Origin: Daphnia pulex
Lineage: Eukaryota > Arthropoda > Branchiopoda > Diplostraca > Daphniidae
DNA length: 64,000 nucleotides
Reading direction: 5' to 3'
Assembly (NCBI RefSeq): GCF_021134715.1
Contig: NC_060019.1
Span: forward strand, 9,500,001 to 9,564,000
Shown here: one piece after another, positions 35,689 through 46,234 of the stretch
How the letters are laid out: the number at the start of each line of letters is the position of its first letter
Position numbering within the stretch: position 1 is the first letter of the stretch
Notes under the pieces: model-generated
Seen by the model: only the letters and a program-made list of their open reading frames with translations
The model's database searches: none
Told to the model about the DNA's origin: nothing
Position numbers and translations under genes: made by a program

Positions 35689-37921
35689 GTGAAGGGATAA
35701 AGAGAAGAATCCGCGTCATTCTCTCTCTATATATATCTATCTATCTGTCTCGATCTCTTTAGGAACTTTTAGAAACCACATTAGTTACATTTTCTCGATT
35801 CCTTTTATTCATTCCTTCTATTAAACGTCACTTAATTCCAGTTCATTGAATGAAATCCAATCCAATCCTTACCATTTCCATTTTCTACCAACACATTTTT
35901 AGGAGATTTTTTTTTGTACACCGCTATGAAATAGTCAAGCATCCAGAAGGAAATGTTGAATTAACTTAAAAACTTAACGATCGAGTTCTAGTGCAATAAG
36001 AAGAAGTGCATTTAGTCGCTCCGATGTGGTTCTAAGCATCCGACCCTCCTCAGTTCTTTTCTCTCTTTAATTTAATTCTCTTTCTCTTTATCTCTCTCTC
36101 TCTCTCTCACTCGCACGCTCTTTATTATCGATCGATGATCATACGGATGGTTGGTGTCGGTTAACAATTGTTTAGTGCTAACTAGTTTTCGGGTGGGATT
36201 TTTGTTTGCTATGTTGAACGTGGGTGAGTGGGGCAATACGAATATAATAAAAACATGTTTATGTTTTCTCTAATTCTATTCAATTGTTTGATGCGTTACT
36301 ATATAGTCAATGTTTGTTACACACGTTCGTCAAAACCGGCCGTATATATGTAAATAACGAACATACTGTAAACATTTAACCACCTTACTTATTGTAGACC
36401 GATTCCCGATTCATTTTCACTCTTTACATTTGCGAATTTATGATATCAAGATTTGCTCTGAATGTGATTTCCAAAGTTTGTTATGTCGAGTGCGGGTTAC
36501 TTGCGGAATGAATTATTACAAACAGAGCTTGTTATCGCTTTGAAGTTTACCTGCATCATTCAATGACTTCAAAGTTGGACCAAAGTCCAATTCGTACTTA
36601 TCGTTTTTCATCTAATCCATTCAGTCTAGGAACCCTTAAGTAAGAAGCCCTGTGGTACGTGGATGGATATTATGATTCTCTCTTATAACTGTACTGCAGT
36701 TTCTTTGCCTCGAGTCCCGTGAGATGATAACGGTACGTATGTCACTCTTGTCATTTAGTCTGTGTAAGGTAGAAAAGATACTTTTCTTCTATTGTCTTCT
36801 CTCTACTGTATAAAACACAAAGCATTGGTGAGAGAAAAGCAATCGAGTAGGAATCAAATCACAAGAAACAGAAACGCGGTACGAGAAAGGTACGAGACTA
36901 GGAGGAAGATCAAATTTCCCGATAGGAATTCTATTCCAGACGAAGCTGTTGGCCCCGCCATCCGATAAGAAGGCGCTGTTCTCTCAGAGTGATGGGAAGA
37001 ACATAAGAAATCTAATGGATATTTTAGTATTTTGTACGTTTTTAAATAGCCTTTTAGTTTTTTTAATGCGAATTGATCTGTCGTTTTAAAGGAGATTTAA
37101 TCAAAAGTGCTGTCACCACACAGTGCCGTCTCAAAATGGGGATTCCCAGCAATCAAATTACGTACTACAATTCCACAGATTTTTTTATTGTGGCCTAACT
37201 TGGCGTGACAGTTAGTTGGTTCGTACATTTAAAGAAATAAAGGGTTATTATCCCGGTAAGCCTGCTTGTGAAATGGGTATTTTTCTACAAAGATACAGTA
37301 AAATTTTAATGTATTATTTAGATTTCAAAACATGCTTTAAAACATTCAAATTGGTCCTAAGGGTCCAAACTAGCGCGCACAGCAAGGCAGGGTAGGCAGC
37401 AAGGGTCGGACTCGGATATTTGCAAGCCGATTTTTTCCATATTCCTTAGACAGATGGAAGCAAAGCAGTAATATTAAAATGGTTAGTTTTGTTTATTTTC
37501 TTAAATTTCAATTCTACTGAAATTCAGATTTGAATTGCTTGAAAAAATATATCCATCGAGATATCGAGACAGTGTACCACCTTACAACCCTGCAAGATCA
37601 TTTCGAGAGAGATTTTCGTCTGCTACACATTTCGAATACGTGTGTGTGTGTGACTGACTGAGAGCTTGTCATTTGACATTTGGGCGTCAATATATTTTGG
37701 GTGAAAAAATCTACGCCCAGCACAGAATTCGGCATGCCAACAGTTTGAAAACTTGCTGCCAAAAGGTGTGTATGGTGTAGTACGTAGTAACCACTATTTT
37801 TCTTCTGTTTTTTTTTCTTAAGACTTCACTGTTCTGATTGACGAATCTTTATTTCTGCACGTATTTTTTACGAACTTTTACGACTTTTTTCTATGTAGGA
37901 TAATCTCCGTTGCAATTTGTC
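35689..37921 (+). other. SLC4A11 3' UTR, spacer and porcupine leader
   Basis: Potential poly(A) signals AATAAA lie at 36246-36251 and near 37237. The right end carries the porcupine leader. A donor-like AAAAG-GTGTGT at about 37765 and the acceptor TTTTTTCTATGTAG ending at 37898 suggest a 5' UTR intron of about 134 nt, joining 23 nt before the ATG. No other ORF is credible. Confidence 0.45.
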
Positions 37922-39781
37922 ATGGCTGATTATGACTATGACATAAGCCCAGATGGAGAAGAGGATTTTTACCCAGATTTTTACCCTGATAATTACGCCT
38001 TGAACGAAGATGATAAACTGTCTCCATGGAATGAACAGGAAGGCCTTCCTCCTATGTCTCTATTTCAGCTGTATCATAGCTGCATTTATCCAACAATCAA
38101 CGATGGATTAAATCATATTTTTAAAGCTGTTGCTTGGTGTATCATATACAGAATAACAACTCAAACAGGTCTAAAAATATTTAAAAATTAATCAATCAAC
38201 TTAACTTAACAGTTTTAATTTGTCGTACCTCTTCCTTTTTTTAGTAAACATTCCCAAGCAGTTGTGTCATGTTGCGTCAATTGCCTGTGGATCAATGGTC
38301 ATGTACCATTTCTTTGGCTACTACTTATTTTACATGTTAGCCCAAGGAATGATAGCCTACTTATCATTAGTTATCTCATCTAGTGGATCAAAGAATATCA
38401 GTGGTTGGATGTGCATGTTTGTGTGCATCACTTTTCTTTTGCTATGGTAAGAAAAGTTTTGAAATGTTTTTGACTATAGTCTAATTTGATTACTCTTCAC
38501 ACTTTTCCTGGTTGTCATCCTTTATTAGCGAATTGTTTATTGTGGATGCCATGCATTGGCATATGATTCGCGCCGCTCAAATGCTAGTAGCCATGGTATG
38601 ACGTATTTACGTATTATTTATTAACTATTTCTTTTATTTTCTAATTGCATTTTATTATTATGTTTCAACTTCATTTGTAGAGGGCTATTTCCATTGGCTT
38701 TCAGTTGGATGAAAAAATCTTAGCGAGCTTGCCTAAGCCATTGCCTTACTTTGGGTATCTGTTTAATGTTGGAACTGTTTCGTTCGGACCATGGATTCCA
38801 TTTAAAGATTACATGAACATCGAAGCCAACAATCGATCCGTAACTAAAATCTAGATATTTATTTTATTTATTTATTAATCATTTTTATCATTACAGTTGT
38901 TGAGGTGTTTTATTAATATTCTCCGCGCGTTTATACTATCTCTAATCTTTCTCACAATATCAGCGTGTTTTACGCTCTGGTTGATTCCGTCAGGATCATC
39001 AAAGTATTAGATACAGTTTTCCGTGCTCAAAACATTTATTTAATCTAAAGTTGATTTTTTAACAGGTGGTTGCTGGCTTACCGCGATGCCATGTCATTCC
39101 GAAGTAGTCACTATTTCGTGTCATATTTATCAGAACTTACTGCGTTAGCAGCTGGCATAGATACTTCCACAACAGAACGATGGACTGTGACGGTCACTCG
39201 ACCTTGGCATATCGAGCTTCCTCGTTCTCTAGTTGAAGTCGTGATTCATTGGAATGTCCCTATGCACACGTGGCTCAAAACTTGTTAGTTTAAAAATCTT
39301 ACTTAGTTAAGAGGCAGAGAGATATTATTAATGAAATTTATTCCTTGCAGATGTTTTTCGCGTCGCTCGACCGTACGGAACATTTTTTGCCATCATCGGA
39401 ACTTACGGCTTGAGTGCTTTACTCCATGGATTGAACTTCCAGTTAGCAGCAGTACTTCTGTCCCTAGGGTTTTATACTTACACCGAGCACGCTACGCGCC
39501 AAAAACTTGCTTCGATCTTCAGCGCCTGTATCCAGGCTCGCAAATGTGGTTCAAACTGTGGACATCAGTGGAAAGAAAATCATTGGGCTGTAAGAATTTG
39601 CAATTTTAGTTTCAGTCTATTAGCCGTGTTTCATTTGGCTTACCTGGGACTTATGTTTGATTCTTCCAAGTTGCAAGAAGAAGGCTATAATTGGTTACAT
39701 GCCATTAAAAAATGGCGATGGCTAAATTTTTCAAGCCATTGGATTGTTTTGGGAACATTTGGTTTTAACTATTTAATTTAA
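37922..39781 (+). CDS. por: Protein-serine O-palmitoleoyltransferase porcupine
   Basis: Seven exons: 37922-38168, 38245-38446, 38529-38595, 38681-38839, 38897-39003, 39066-39283, 39351-39781. They encode 476 residues (human PORCN about 460). It is a multi-pass ER MBOAT enzyme that attaches palmitoleate to a conserved Wnt serine, needed for Wnt secretion. Family marks in order: IYPTINDGLNHIFKAVAWCI; VDAMHWHMIRAAQMLVAMRA; GTVSFGPWIPFKDYM; FRSSHYFVSYLSELTALAAG; ELPRSLVEVVIHWNVPMHTW with the conserved WN..M motif; and GLSALLHGLNFQLAAVLLSL with the MBOAT catalytic His at residue 359. The N-terminus has an unusual acidic, Tyr-rich stretch. The ATG at 37922 is in frame with an upstream TTG, which I rejected as a start. 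AATAAA follows at 39892-39897. Confidence 0.92.
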
Positions 39782-39966
39782 GTCTTTTTGTTATTTAAAT
39801 GTCTTCATAACATTATATTGGAAAATTTCCATCCAAAACTTGGTAATTTGGTGAAATTGTCTGTGCATCATAATTCCTCTCAATAAAGGATGCAATTTCT
39901 TTACATCTGTAACTTTATAGTAGTTAATGTAAAAAAATAGCAAGTTAAAGCTGTTTTAATTAATAC

Positions 39967-40161
39967 TTAAATGTTAGATGAGTTGAGAGTTAATGACGTT
40001 GACGTTTTCAAGGCGGGGGAAATGATAACGTGAAGTTGTGTTTCATGCAATTTCTGTTCGCTTGACGATTCTCGGAAATTCTCAGAATCCTGCATGTATT
40101 GCTGATAAGCTCCTTGGTCAGCATTCGGTGTAGTTGCGGATTGCGGATGCATTTTTGTCAT
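39967..40161 (-). CDS. Small ORF, unknown, behind E2F-like sites
   Basis: 64 codons from an ATG at 40159-40161 (MTKMHPQSATTPNADQGAYQ) to TAA at 39967. It is hydrophilic, Gln/Ser/Thr/Asn-rich and has no membrane segment or known domain. It is convergent with porcupine, and an ATTAAA-like signal lies on its strand at about 39955. Its start is 3 bp from a perfect E2F-type motif (see next entry). This makes a short expressed gene possible but not proven. A spliced longer gene is unlikely because porcupine lies directly downstream. Confidence 0.3.
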   Translation of the reverse strand: MTKMHPQSATTPNADQGAYQQYMQDSENFRESSSEQKLHETQLHVIISPALKTSTSLTLNSSNI

Positions 40162-40163
40162 AC

Positions 40164-40182
40164 TTTCCCGCTCCCGCCAAAA
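40164..40182. promoter_or_regulatory. Paired E2F-like sites
   Basis: TTTCCCGC (40164-40171) fits the E2F consensus TTTSSCGC. The adjoining CCCGCCAAAA (40173-40182) reads TTTTGGCGGG on the other strand, a second E2F-like site in inverse orientation. Both lie just upstream of the small minus-strand ORF. Confidence 0.4.
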
Positions 40183-40436
40183 GCCGTTCTTTAGTAGACA
40201 GTCGGAGTGGGTTGATTCAAAATCTTTAAGTAAAACTAAGAACTTCCTTTAAATTTCCAGCTCGTTTTTACAAATCATACATTATATATCTATTTGAATG
40301 TTTTTTAATGAAGAAAATCTCAAACAGCACCTTGCTAACGCAGGTAGCTGACAATCCAGCTATTCCATTCAGTCATTGTCATTTGAACAGGAATCCATTC
40401 TCTGAAGAAATTTCTCGAGCTACTACTGTATTGTAA

Positions 40437-40489
40437 TTTTGGGTGACAGCTGGCAGTTTTTGTTACAGCAACAAAGCTCACTTGTTTAG
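40437..40489 (+). repeat. Dispersed repeat, copy 1
   Basis: About 52 nt matching 41064-41115 in direct orientation (27 of the first 33 positions agree by eye, and the core AACAAAGCTCACTTGTT is near identical). Confidence 0.6.
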
Positions 40490-41063
40490 GAGCAGACAAG
40501 GTTTCCCAAGAGTATTTCATTCTATAGTAGGGCATTTAGCCCAGACAAAGCTGTCACATTCCTCTCCAATTATCAATGGCCATCAACACCTACACAAAAA
40601 AAGAAAGATTTATCACAGGTAAGGCACAGTGCAGAGTTACAGGAATAAAGCTAAAAGAGTGATACCTAGAGGTAGCAGAAGACGATATTTCGTCAACAAT
40701 CTGGAATCACTGACAGACGAGCGAGACACAAAAGCGAATGTCAAGCTGCCTTCCCCTCATTGTAGAAGCATTTTTATCACCTTGGGGATTTCGTCTGTTG
40801 TGACTTGTGATGTGTGATGCTGCGGTGGTGGCTTTTTGGTGAAGACGAGAAACAAATTTGGAGGGAAGAATATTACGTGAGTATCAAAGTTATTTGCCTT
40901 TGCATGTTAGTTCTTTCAATTAAGTGTCAACGAACTAGAGCGGACATTGTTTTCATGTTATTGTTAACGTTAATTTTTTCTGGCGCTAGACGGCATAGCC
41001 TTCATCATTTTCCACTCAGTTTAGTTACGCTTACTTTGCTTCTCGCTGCTATTTCAAACAAAC

Positions 41064-41115
41064 TTTTGGGTGATAACAGTCAGTTTCTGTTTCAGCAACA
41101 AAGCTCATTTGTTAG
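41064..41115 (+). repeat. Dispersed repeat, copy 2
   Basis: Direct repeat of 40437-40489. Its right part (41097-41115) is also the left terminal inverted repeat of the fold-back element. Confidence 0.6.
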
Positions 41116-41486
41116 ATTTTTAATAATGTGTTTTTTTTTTCTACTTCCGGTTTTCTGTTTTCAGTCAGTAGTTCAGTAAATATTCATCCGAGGTACAAAA
41201 GAACCACATATTCGTGATCCTCGTCAAATTTGTGATAAAGTTCATGTCTTATTTTGTACGAAAGCGTACTTCCGGTTTCCAGAATTTTCCTGAACTATAG
41301 TTCAGGAAAATTCTCGATTTTGGCCAAAATTTGGATTTCGTTTAAATCACACCTAATCGACCCCAAATTTCTCGTAGATCACGAATATTTAGTTTATTTT
41401 GACGACAGCTCAATTGTTAAGGAGCTATCGCTTACTTCCGGTATACTTCCGGAAAATTTGCATAAAACTAGCAAGTGAGCTTTGTT
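41097..41486. mobile_element. Fold-back / MITE-like element
   Basis: About 390 bp with inverted ends: AACAAAGCTCATTTGTTAG (41097-41115) against the reverse complement of 41468-41486 (AACAAAGCTCACTTGCTAG). Inner arms also pair: 41208-41231 against 41365-41388, 20 of 24 positions, both about 78-79 bp from the centre. The centre is a perfect 34-bp palindrome at 41281-41314. No transposase frame lies inside, as expected for a non-autonomous DNA element. A clear target-site duplication was not found, so the true ends could lie a little further out. Confidence 0.6.
41281..41314. repeat. Perfect 34-bp palindrome
   Basis: Each half begins AGAATTTTCCTGAACTA, and the two halves are exact reverse complements with no spacer. 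It forms the centre of the fold-back element. Confidence 0.9.
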
Positions 41487-44400
41487 CTCTGTAGAATTCT
41501 AAAGACTCCATGCTAATTTTAAGCAAAGAGAAATTGTCTTTTTGATTACTTTTATGACTTGTGACTATCTAAGGCAAGTCCTTTAGATATTGAGTTTGGA
41601 ATGTGTCAAGTAGATGGCGTGAAAGAATGTTGTTTGTTGTGTCAGATATGGGCTTATGACGTCAAAAGTTCAGCCACATCTTCTTCGAAAATTACTAATG
41701 AATTCGTTGGTAAATTGACTAGATTTCCTGTGTTATTTGTTTGGCATGTGTTCTTTACCGTTTACGTGTTTAATGACATCATTATTTCTCATCCATTTCC
41801 AGGAGAAAATGTGAAAGGTTCATGAAGCCTGTACTGTCAACAATTGTGAATCCTGGTATCCTAACTGAATATGTTATCCAAATGACAGAGTGGTAACAAC
41901 CAATGCTAGATTTAGTACAGTATTGCTGGAACATATTTTTCTGATTGTCTTCTCATCTTTTATTAGGATTCGAAAATTTAATGTAAGTCTGAAATAGCTA
42001 ACTAAATCATTTGTATGTTGTGTCATAGGGAAAGCTGCTGGAGTAATCCATCCCCAATTGATTCATTTCGTGTCAGCTTGTGAAAGGCGTGAGGAATTCA
42101 AATTTAGCTGCTGCGTGCTGTCTGCAAGCAAGCAATCCAATTGGCGATCGCTAGGTGGCGCGAGTGTCTTCAGGGATCCAATTCGGCCATTTTGTTCCTT
42201 GACGCAGCAGAAGTGGGATGCCGGTCGTGACGTTTCCCCTAATGAAAATGTAAAGGTATTTTTTGTTAATTTCTTAGGGTTACTTAATGTTAAATTTCGA
42301 TGTGTAAATTGACAGGTGATTTAAATACCACTTTGTCAAGCAATCTAACTCGGAAGCCTGTCCATTTTGCCGAAATGTCGTGCCTCGTGTGTCTTGCTGC
42401 CAGCGTACGTCGCGTCCCTTGCAAAAGCAAAAGTAATTATGTTTAACTAATTTCCTACTAAAGTACTTTGTTAATATGACTAGAGATCAAATTCCAGTTT
42501 GATGCCAACCAACTATAACTTCCTTTGTAAAATTTGAGATATCGGAGAGATCTGTTGGGCTGCATAGTTTTGTCCTACTCCTGGTATTCTTTTGTCATAA
42601 AGAGTCCTGCGTAATTGTGCACACACTTTCTTTCCCCGTTGGTAATTTTTTTGTTTTCTTAATTAGGTCCGCTGTTGGTTACCTTGTTGCAGCCAGGTGG
42701 TGAAAGATGTGATGGAGACTAATTTAACTGTTGTATGCAGTGTGTGGTTCCAGTGTTATCAAGAAGTAGCTGTGCTGGCGGTATCCTGAACTAGCCTGAA
42801 GTTGCCAGTGATATCCGGGTCTCTGACTTTAAATATATTTTCTGTTTGCATTTGTGTATTTCTCTCTGCCAATGCTATCCTGTGTTTGAAATCTTTTCTC
42901 ATTCGTGTTTTTTGCTCTACCAGTGATTTCCTGTGTTGCAGTCTTGAAATAGTTTCATTGTCGTCTTTGGCGTTTTTATTGTGCAGTATACGATTGAGGC
43001 AACCTGATCTATGTCAGGTTTGACTCAGTCGACAACTGCTAGATTAAATTCCGGCTTTCTGCACCAACAAAATAATAACGGCATATGTTGTTATCGCGGT
43101 TGGGAAAGTCACAGGCCCCCCCCTCCCTGGGGGCCATGAAATATACATGTTTTATGTTTATAAAAAATAAAAAAATAAAATACATATTAAAAGGAATTTT
43201 CTTTTCTAAATAAAAAAAAAAACAAGGGATAATCGGACATCGCCAATTTTTATCGAAAAAGACATTATTAATATGGTGGTTGTTTTTATAAAGCGGAAAA
43301 AAATAATAAAAATTTGGACAGGATGGTATAATTATTCAATTTTTGTTTATAGGAAAAGAACGTTCAATTTATGTTTATATGAAAAAAACGAACAAAATAG
43401 GTTTAATTTCATATTTTATTGTTAGCAAAGTAATAAATATTGAACATATACATGTGAGCGAACAAGTTGAAACGTCATATGAAGGTGGTACAGTTGATCG
43501 CGAATCATAAGGGAGAATTACTTCGTGGTCAAACTAATCTTTTCTTTCTCCAAAAATACATCAGAACTTCTCATGGCTATTTCCCTTTCGACCAGACGAA
43601 TAACCAACGGCAGACATGCTGTTTACTCAGGGAAAAGGGACAACAGATATGCATTTGTAAATTGTCCAGTCTAATTAGTTTTTCAGTCTTGAATTACAGC
43701 AACCTCTTTTCGGCTTCACCAATGGATCAAGTCTGGAACTGCGGCGTACGATTGAACTGAAACGAGAACGGAGATTTAGTTTCCAGTCAATAATTGAATA
43801 AAACTATTCATCCAGCATTACCTTAACGTGTGTACAGGTGACAAGGTTGAGACGACACATCGACAAAAGGCAGCCGATAAAACATACCCGACAACCACCA
43901 GGCAACATCGACTATTTTGTACAACAGCTCAACACTGCATGATCACCAACATAGGCAAATAACACATTGAAGTATGATGTTGAACTGAATGTCTGCACAA
44001 GCTCCATTTGCGAAAATTCCATTTGGACAAGCTCCATTGCGAAAACGCGCCCTCAAAACATCTCGACTGGAAAATGACTGCAAAACCACTGCTCACACCA
44101 TGAACGCTGCATCAACACCATTGGCAGCTCCAACATCAAACTAACCAAGAAATCCTGTAAATCAAAGTTCAAAGGAAAACAATGAACCAATCACATTTTC
44201 AAATACAATAAAGGGCAAATTTGTTTTATATTAAAAAAAAAATACAATTCTATTGAGCAAATCTTTTCACAAAAGCTCTTATTTAGAAACATAAAGTTGT
44301 TGTAAAATGTCATCTAAATCAAGAATTCAATGTCTAACCTGATTCCTGACAAAAATCACATGAGTAGCACACACTTTTAAAGTAAACTAAAATATAGGCA

Positions 44401-45130
44401 AATGCTAACCCACTCGAGTTTTCTAACAAGTTAAGTGCATGTCTGCAAAAGCTCTTGGCATAATTCGACTGGAAATTGAAATAATTTGCAAAACCAAATG
44501 TAATGAAGCTCAGACTTTACTGCTCAACAGTTAATAGAAAAATTAAAATGACTTCTTGAAACAAAGTCACACAATTTTAATTCAGAAACAAAGTCTTGAA
44601 TTAAAAACTTAAGCAATAATTACTTTTTACTGTTCTGCATGGAACGAAACGTGCAACATTCAGCAAGAGACGACATTGTGGAATTGTACAGCAGGCCACA
44701 TGCAATTACCAATTATGAATTAAAGGCAATGTTACACGTTTTGAACCACACACAAAATTAAATTTTATAAAATTAAAGAATAAAAAATGAAATTACCATG
44801 TCTATGATCAAAAATGTCACGTAAGAGAGTACCAACAATGACTAAATTCAACCTTCTCGGACAGCGTCTCGACAGCAAAAGAAAGACTGTTTCGTCAGTC
44901 GTCTCAGCACTTTGACAGTTTGATGACCCACCCCCTACATCCCTCTAGAAACCAACACACTAGAGCTGAATAGTTCAATCCCTAAACACACGGACATTTT
45001 TTGCCATCTAGTGACAGCCCTTAGCATCCACGGACGACTAAGTCGGACGGAAAATAAATATACCAAAAAATATTCGTCATCTCCGTGAAATACATATTTA
45101 GTAGATGAAAAAAAGCAATTATTGAAAAAT

Positions 45131-45148
45131 TAACAAGTGAGCTTTGTT
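45131..45148 (-). repeat. Dispersed repeat core, inverted copy
   Basis: On the minus strand this reads AACAAAGCTCACTTGTTA, an exact inverted match of the core at 40470-40486, 4.7 kb away. Confidence 0.6.
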
Positions 45149-46234
45149 GTTCATCACCAAAAAATTACCAAATAATAACTGCCTATACATTTTTACAGGG
45201 ATGTGCAAAGTAACTGATACTGACTAATTTGACATCTGAAAGTGATCAAAGGCTATAGGCAAGTTAGAACCCACAAATGCTCGTTTTTCGTTTGTTTACT
45301 TTTCATGTCTGGCCAACAGCGAATAAGAGAGAACAGGAATTAAGTTAGTGCAATCAATTTGACAACGTCTTGCTTCGCTTGCAAACCGATTTGGCAAAAA
45401 GCCTTAGAACAATCACGTAAATCCATTACGAAATGATTGTTATATAACAATAAACACAAACTAAGTTTTTTTTATCACTTCTGTTTATTCATAAACAGGC
45501 AGGATGTAATGATGGTTCTCAGTCAGTAACTCGGGCATCAGTCAAAATAACAAAGTCCGTCGAAGATAAATAAAGCTGCTGCGACGATGAATATATGATG
45601 GCCTTAATACTACGTCGCATCAATTATGTAAAAGGAAATAATCAAAACAAAAATCATGAAAAAAAAAAACAGGCCGTTAAGCCGATCAGTTTGAACAACG
45701 ATTTTACGTGAAACGAGCCATTAATACTGGGAACTGCGCCAGTCTGTTCCAAATAGAGAAGAAGAAAAGGCGTGTCCCCAAATCAATCAACTCACCCCGT
45801 TCCCCCCTTGTAAACAAAAAAAAAACAGACAAAAAATAAAACAAAAGAAAAAACACACACAAAAACAGACGCGATTCACCAAACTGTCTAAAAGTTAAAA
45901 TGTGATTATTTATAACAATCAACAATATATGCATGACGCCGATACCCTTGAATCATTTGCAACAAGGCCACTACGTTTCTTTATTACTTAGGATTGCTAT
46001 CAATAATTTCGACGATGAACATTTTGGCCAATCTATTTCGAGAACGGGTTCATTTACCCGCAGCCGAGGGCGGGTTGAGTGATGGAGTAATGTGATGAGG
46101 AGAGAGAGAGAAAGAGAAAAATAGTCATCTTTTTTCTTTGTGAATAGAGGGTGAATGTAGCCAAAAACACATGTCCTCTGGTTTTCGCCCAACGTCGTCA
46201 CTGTCGCCGCCCTACCAGTCGTGTGTGTGTCAGC

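Larger units (their letters stand above)
40183..46234. other. AT-rich intergenic block, no protein gene
   Basis: Apart from the repeats above nothing is recognised. ORFs are short. A GC hairpin-like stretch lies at about 43114-43134. The right end (about 45480-46234) should be the 3' UTR of the minus-strand PLEKHA-like gene: AATAAA-type signals on that strand occur near 45979 and 45484. Confidence 0.5.

Noticed and set aside
40335..40535. 66-codon minus-strand ORF
   Set aside because: It overlaps the dispersed repeat copy at 40437-40489, so it is more likely repeat sequence than a gene.
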